Source of the DNA: Sphingomonas_R sp036387535
Lineage (GTDB): Bacteria; Pseudomonadota; Alphaproteobacteria; Sphingomonadales; Sphingomonadaceae
Length of the DNA stretch: 55,167 nucleotides
Direction: 5' to 3'
Assembly (NCBI RefSeq): GCF_036387535.1
Contig: NZ_DASVTO010000061.1
Coordinates: 1 to 55,167, forward strand
The notes beneath the pieces are model-generated. The model made no database searches, was not told the origin of the DNA, and saw nothing but the letters and a program-made list of their open reading frames with translations. Of the stretch, positions 51,813-55,167 are shown piece after piece. The position numbers and the translations under genes were made by a program. Numbering within the stretch: position 1 is the stretch's first letter; every line of letters begins with the position of its first letter.

Positions 51813-52721
51813 ATGACCGAACCTCTTTATGCCGGCGTCGAGCTGGGTGGCACCAAATGCATCTGCATCCTGGCATCCGGACCGGATCAGGTGCTGGCGA
51901 CCGCGAAAGTGGATACGACCGATCCCGAAACGACGATGGCGGGGATCGCCGCGGTGCTGGCCGAATGGAATGTCGGCACGCGCGCGCAGGCCCTGGGCAT
52001 CGGCAGTTTCGGGCCGCTGGAACTGGACCCCACCGCCCCCGATTATGGGCGGATCGTGCGGACGCCCAAGCCCGGCTGGTCGGATACCGACGTGGCGGGC
52101 CGGCTGGGCGCGGCGACCGGATTGCCGGTGATGCTGGACACCGATGTCGCGGGCGCGGCGCTGGCGGAGGCGCGCTGGGGCGCGGCGCAGGGGTTGTCGA
52201 CCCATGCCTATGTGACCGTGGGGACCGGGATCGGTGTCGGGATCGTCGCGGGCGGGCAGACGGTGCGCGGTCTGGGCCATCCCGAAGCCGGCCATTTGCG
52301 GATCGCGCGGATGCCGGGCGACAACTGGCCCGGAAACTGCCCCTATCATGGCGATTGCGTCGAGGGGCTGGCCGCGGGGCCGGCAATCGAGGCGCGGGCG
52401 GGCTGCCATGCGGCGACGCTGGGCCCCGACGATGCCGTGTGGACCGGGGTGGTGCATGCGGTGGCGATGCTGCTGCACAACATCGTGCTGACCACCGCGC
52501 CGCAGCGCATCCTGCTGGGCGGGGGCGTGCCGACCAAGCAACCGCAACTGATCCCGCAGATCCGGACCGCGCTGGTCGAAAGCCTGGGCGGCTATGCACA
52601 GGCCGGACGGATCGCCGACGACATCGCGCAGTTCGTGGCGGCGCCGGCGTTGGGCGACATGGCCGGACCGCTGGGTGCGATCGCGCTGGCGGCACTGGCA
52701 ATCCGCGACGGGGTTGCCTAG
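51813..52721 (+). CDS. ROK-family sugar kinase (fructokinase-like)
   Basis: This 302-residue ROK kinase has an ATP-binding GVELGGTKC near the N-terminus, a sugar-binding GHPEAGHLRI motif and the zinc-binding cluster with CPYHGDCVEGLAAGPA. It phosphorylates a free hexose; family knowledge favours fructose (Mak/ScrK type), and glucose cannot be excluded. It is divergent from the secreted-protein gene and followed 33 bases later by maeB on the same strand. Together they may link sugar entry to malate/pyruvate balance. Confidence 0.93.
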   Translation: MTEPLYAGVELGGTKCICILASGPDQVLATAKVDTTDPETTMAGIAAVLAEWNVGTRAQALGIGSFGPLELDPTAPDYGRIVRTPKPGWSDTDVAGRLGAATGLPVMLDTDVAGAALAEARWGAAQGLSTHAYVTVGTGIGVGIVAGGQTVRGLGHPEAGHLRIARMPGDNWPGNCPYHGDCVEGLAAGPAIEARAGCHAATLGPDDAVWTGVVHAVAMLLHNIVLTTAPQRILLGGGVPTKQPQLIPQIRTALVESLGGYAQAGRIADDIAQFVAAPALGDMAGPLGAIALAALAIRDGVA

Positions 52722-52754
52722 AGCGGCGCCGCGCATCGAGAAGGACGTTACGGC

Positions 52755-55016
52755 ATGGATGATGATTTTCGGCAGGCAGCCCTGGATTATCATCGCTATC
52801 CGCATCCGGGAAAATTGTCGGTCGAACCGACCAAGCGCATGGCGAACCAGCGCGATCTGGCGCTGGCCTATTCCCCCGGGGTCGCCGCAGCGTGCGAAGC
52901 GATCGTCGCCGATCCGGACCAGGCCCGCGAACTGACCGCGCGTGGCAATCTGGTCGCGGTGATCTCCAACGGGACCGCGGTGCTCGGGCTGGGCAATATC
53001 GGGCCGCTGGCGGGCAAGCCGGTGATGGAGGGCAAGGCCGTCCTGTTCAAGAAATTCGCGGGGCTCGATGTGTTCGACATCGAGGTGGATGCCACCGATC
53101 CCGACCATTTCGTCGAGGTGGTGGCCGCGCTGGAGCCGACGTTCGGCGGCATCAACCTGGAAGACATCAAGGCGCCGGAATGCTTTGCGATCGAGGCGAA
53201 GCTGCGCGCGCGGATGAACATCCCGGTGTTTCACGACGATCAGCACGGTACCGCGATCGTGGTGGCGGCCGCGGTGCGCAACGCATTGCTGTTGCAGGGC
53301 AAGCGGATCGAGGACGCGCGGCTGGTGACGTCGGGCGCCGGCGCGGCGGCGCTGGCCTGTGTCGACCTGCTGGTCGCGATGGGGATGCAGATCGACAATG
53401 TGACGATCACCGACATCAAGGGCGTGATCTACAAGGACCGCGATGCCGACATGCTGCCCAACATGGCGCGCTATGCCCGGACGACGGATGCGCGAACGCT
53501 GGGCGAAGTGGTGGCGGGGGCCGACATCTTCCTGGGCCTGTCCGCGCCGCGGGTGTTCAAGCCGGAATGGCTGCCGCTGCTGGCGGACAAGCCGCTGATC
53601 CTGGCGATGGCGAACCCCGAGCCGGAGATCCTGCCCGAACTGATCGCGGAGCATCGCCCGGACGCGATCGTGGCGACCGGACGGTCGGATTATCCGAACC
53701 AGGTCAACAACGTGCTGTGTTTCCCCTATATCTTCCGCGGGGCGCTGGATTGCGGGGCGACCGCGATCACGCCGGGGATGGAGATTGCGGCGGTCGAGGC
53801 GATCGCGGCGCTGGCGCGGGCGGAACCGGACGAGACGGTGGCGCGCGCCTATGGCGGGCGGTCGCTGCTGTTCGGGCCGGGACACATCATCCCGGCGCCG
53901 TTCGATCCGCGGCTGGCGACCGAAGTCGCGCCGGCGGTGGCGCGGGCGGCGGCGGCCGACGGGGTGGCGACGCGCCCGATCACCGATTTCGAAGCCTATC
54001 GCCGCAAGCTGCAGGTCTTCACCTATCGGTCGAACCAGCTGATGACGCCGGTGTTCGAGCGCGCGCGCGGCGAAACCAAGCGCATCGCCTATGCCGAGGC
54101 GGAGGATGAACGCATCCTGCGCGCGGCACAGATCGTGGTGGATGAACGGCTGGCCAAGCCGGTGCTGGTCGGGCGGCGCGATGTCATCATGCAGCGAATC
54201 ACGGCGCTGGGCCTGCGCATCCGCGAGGGCGAGGATATCGAGATCGTCGACCCCGCGGCGGACGAGGCGCTGTTCGCGCCGCTGATCCCGCACTATCAGA
54301 CGCTGGTCGATCGCAAGGGCGTGACACCGGCGGCGGCGGAGCGGCGGCTGCGCAACCGGCCGGCGGTGGCGGCGGCGATGCTGTTGAAGACCGGGCATGT
54401 CGAAGCCGCGCTGTGCGGTGGCAGCGCCGACTGGTGGCAGCAGACCGCCTATGTCCTGCCGATCATTCCACGCCGGGCCGATGTGACGCGGGTGTCGGCA
54501 ATGACCGCGCTGATCGTCGGTGAACGGACGCTGTTCTTCTGCGACACGCATATGAACGTCGATCCATGTGCGGAAGAAGTGGCCGAAATGGCGGTGCTGG
54601 CCGCGCGCGCGGTGCGCGGGTTCGGGATCGTGCCGAAAGGCGCGCTGCTGTCGCACAGCAATTTCGGTGCCTCCAATTCCCCGCAGGCGCGCAAGATGCG
54701 CGATGCGTTGAAGCGGATCCGGGTGCTGGACCCCGAGTTGGAGATCGATGGCGAGATGCACGCCGATGCCGCGTTGAGCGCGCCGCTGCGCGAACGGATC
54801 GTGGGATCGAGCGCATTGACCGACAGCGCCAACCTGCTGGTGTTCCCGACGCTGGACGCGGCCAATATCTCGATGACGCTGCTGGCGGCATCCGCGGAGG
54901 GGCTGGTGGTCGGGCCGATGCTGCTCGGCATGTCGAAGCCGATCCATGTGCTGACATCGGCGGCGACCGCGCGGACGGTGGTGAACATGACCGCGCTGGC
55001 GGTGGCCGCGGGATAG
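52755..55016 (+). CDS. maeB: NADP-dependent malic enzyme with C-terminal phosphotransacetylase-like domain
   Basis: This 753-residue protein has an N-terminal malic enzyme (about 1-430): YHRYPHPGKLSVEPTK, FHDDQHGTAIVVAAAVRNAL and VTSGAGAAALACVDLLVAMG (nucleotide site). The C-terminal 320 residues are phosphotransacetylase-like and in this family serve allosteric control by acetyl-CoA, without catalysis. It decarboxylates malate to pyruvate, producing NADPH. The ATG at 52755 follows an AAGGAC-containing leader. Its stop is only about 15 bases from the IS630-type element end. Confidence 0.96.
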   Translation: MDDDFRQAALDYHRYPHPGKLSVEPTKRMANQRDLALAYSPGVAAACEAIVADPDQARELTARGNLVAVISNGTAVLGLGNIGPLAGKPVMEGKAVLFKKFAGLDVFDIEVDATDPDHFVEVVAALEPTFGGINLEDIKAPECFAIEAKLRARMNIPVFHDDQHGTAIVVAAAVRNALLLQGKRIEDARLVTSGAGAAALACVDLLVAMGMQIDNVTITDIKGVIYKDRDADMLPNMARYARTTDARTLGEVVAGADIFLGLSAPRVFKPEWLPLLADKPLILAMANPEPEILPELIAEHRPDAIVATGRSDYPNQVNNVLCFPYIFRGALDCGATAITPGMEIAAVEAIAALARAEPDETVARAYGGRSLLFGPGHIIPAPFDPRLATEVAPAVARAAAADGVATRPITDFEAYRRKLQVFTYRSNQLMTPVFERARGETKRIAYAEAEDERILRAAQIVVDERLAKPVLVGRRDVIMQRITALGLRIREGEDIEIVDPAADEALFAPLIPHYQTLVDRKGVTPAAAERRLRNRPAVAAAMLLKTGHVEAALCGGSADWWQQTAYVLPIIPRRADVTRVSAMTALIVGERTLFFCDTHMNVDPCAEEVAEMAVLAARAVRGFGIVPKGALLSHSNFGASNSPQARKMRDALKRIRVLDPELEIDGEMHADAALSAPLRERIVGSSALTDSANLLVFPTLDAANISMTLLAASAEGLVVGPMLLGMSKPIHVLTSAATARTVVNMTALAVAAG

Positions 55017-55030
55017 CGGGTTCGCTGCGC

Positions 55031-55167
55031 TAGAGCGTGACCGGATCACGTTGGTGCGTACCCTGAGTTGACGAGGTAGTTGCTGCATTCGTCGGGCGAG
55101 AAGCAGTCGAGGAGGGAGCCGATACGCTTCCATGTTGCATCGACGGATCGCTCGTCTGCTTTGCGCA
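55031..55167. mobile_element. IS630-type insertion sequence, one end
   Basis: The transposase remnant stops at 55046. Outside it the sequence TAGAGCGTGACCGGATCACG (55031-55050) resembles the terminal inverted repeat of alphaproteobacterial IS630 elements, which insert at TA within CTAG-like targets. The dinucleotide TA at 55031 fits such a junction. The other end lies outside the window, so full length and target duplication cannot be checked. Confidence 0.65.
55046..55167 (-). CDS. IS630-family transposase, C-terminal fragment (continues beyond the window)
   Basis: The last 39 codons of a minus-strand frame read RKADERSVDATWKRIGSL, then LLDCFSPDECSNYLVNSGYA, before a TGA at 55046-55048. This is the conserved C-terminus of IS630 DDE transposases (pattern ...W..IG...D.FSPDECxNYxxxxGY). 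The upstream remainder lies past the window edge, so I cannot say whether the gene is intact. Confidence 0.85.
   Translation of the reverse strand, partial: RKADERSVDATWKRIGSLLDCFSPDECSNYLVNSGYAPT

Noticed and set aside
51750..55133. A very long open frame on the minus strand continuing upstream of the secreted gene
   Set aside because: It is antisense to the ROK kinase and maeB, both with full family motifs. Its translation is rich in Arg, His, Gln and Pro, as expected for an antisense shadow in high-GC DNA. Only the part ending at 50844 and starting near 51749 is accepted.
1..55167. tRNA, rRNA, CRISPR arrays, toxin-antitoxin pairs, restriction systems or prophage genes
   Set aside because: I looked in the gaps and frames and saw no cloverleaf, spaced repeat array or phage/defence gene families. 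The only short repeats are the 7-bp tandem at 1186-1213 and the hairpins listed.

Overview
The window is chromosomal DNA from a high-GC alphaproteobacterium, most likely a sphingomonad (Sphingomonas or a close relative). The basis is gene content and style: several TonB-dependent receptors, a prephenate dehydratase with an ACT domain, a membrane-anchored cytochrome c, paired DsbA-like proteins next to dciA and smc, and a secreted protein of the type ending in PENERYRLPKR. This is recognition from sequence, not a database result. I found no rRNA, tRNA, CRISPR array or prophage. Genes are packed tightly, many with 4-base ATGA overlaps, and no stretch longer than about 250 bases lacks a gene. The only mobile DNA is the tail of an IS630-type transposase at the right edge.

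Layout: (1) 1-3486, minus strand: the 5' part of a TonB receptor, a NodD-like LysR regulator, an SDR dehydrogenase and a cupin, which together look like a small catabolic locus. (2) 3681-5997: two divergent Crp/Fnr regulators and two small sphingomonad-type genes. (3) 6008-12098: a lipid locus with an agt-like glycosyltransferase, a plcP-like metallophosphoesterase, pmtA, a polytopic protein that may be Mpo1-like, a membrane-anchored class III aminotransferase and psd. (4) 12111-14054: an S9 prolyl oligopeptidase. (5) 14122-18797: glucuronate/KDG catabolism (uxuB, uxuA, a GntR regulator, kdgK) with a perfect palindromic operator candidate before uxuA. (6) 18855-20831: an autotransporter with a DUF4394 passenger. 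(7) 20976-33121: housekeeping genes (purQ, purS, a DUF1345 protein, cytochrome c, pheA, nudC, a serine hydrolase, mutY, dciA-like, two dsbA-like genes, smc). (8) 33194-36739: an aldo/keto reductase, then a DNA-repair pair (a DUF4130-UdgX fusion and a radical SAM protein). (9) 36832-47179: a phosphate-scavenging block of PhoX, a glycerophosphodiesterase, TonB receptor 1, PhoD and TonB receptor 2. Sequences resembling Pho boxes (7-mers like CTGTCAT at an 11-base period) lie before the transcription units. (10) 47186-55167: a DUF2306 protein, a small secreted protein, a flavin disulfide reductase, an S41 peptidase, a secreted unknown, an ROK sugar kinase, maeB and the IS630 end.

The unifying theme I infer is phosphorus economy. 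Region 9 would release and import phosphate from organic phosphorus. Region 3 carries the plcP-agt pair known elsewhere to replace phospholipids with glycolipids under phosphate limitation, beside the genes that make PE and PC. The two unassigned membrane proteins in region 3 (the Mpo1-like protein and the anchored aminotransferase) are the best candidates for something undescribed.
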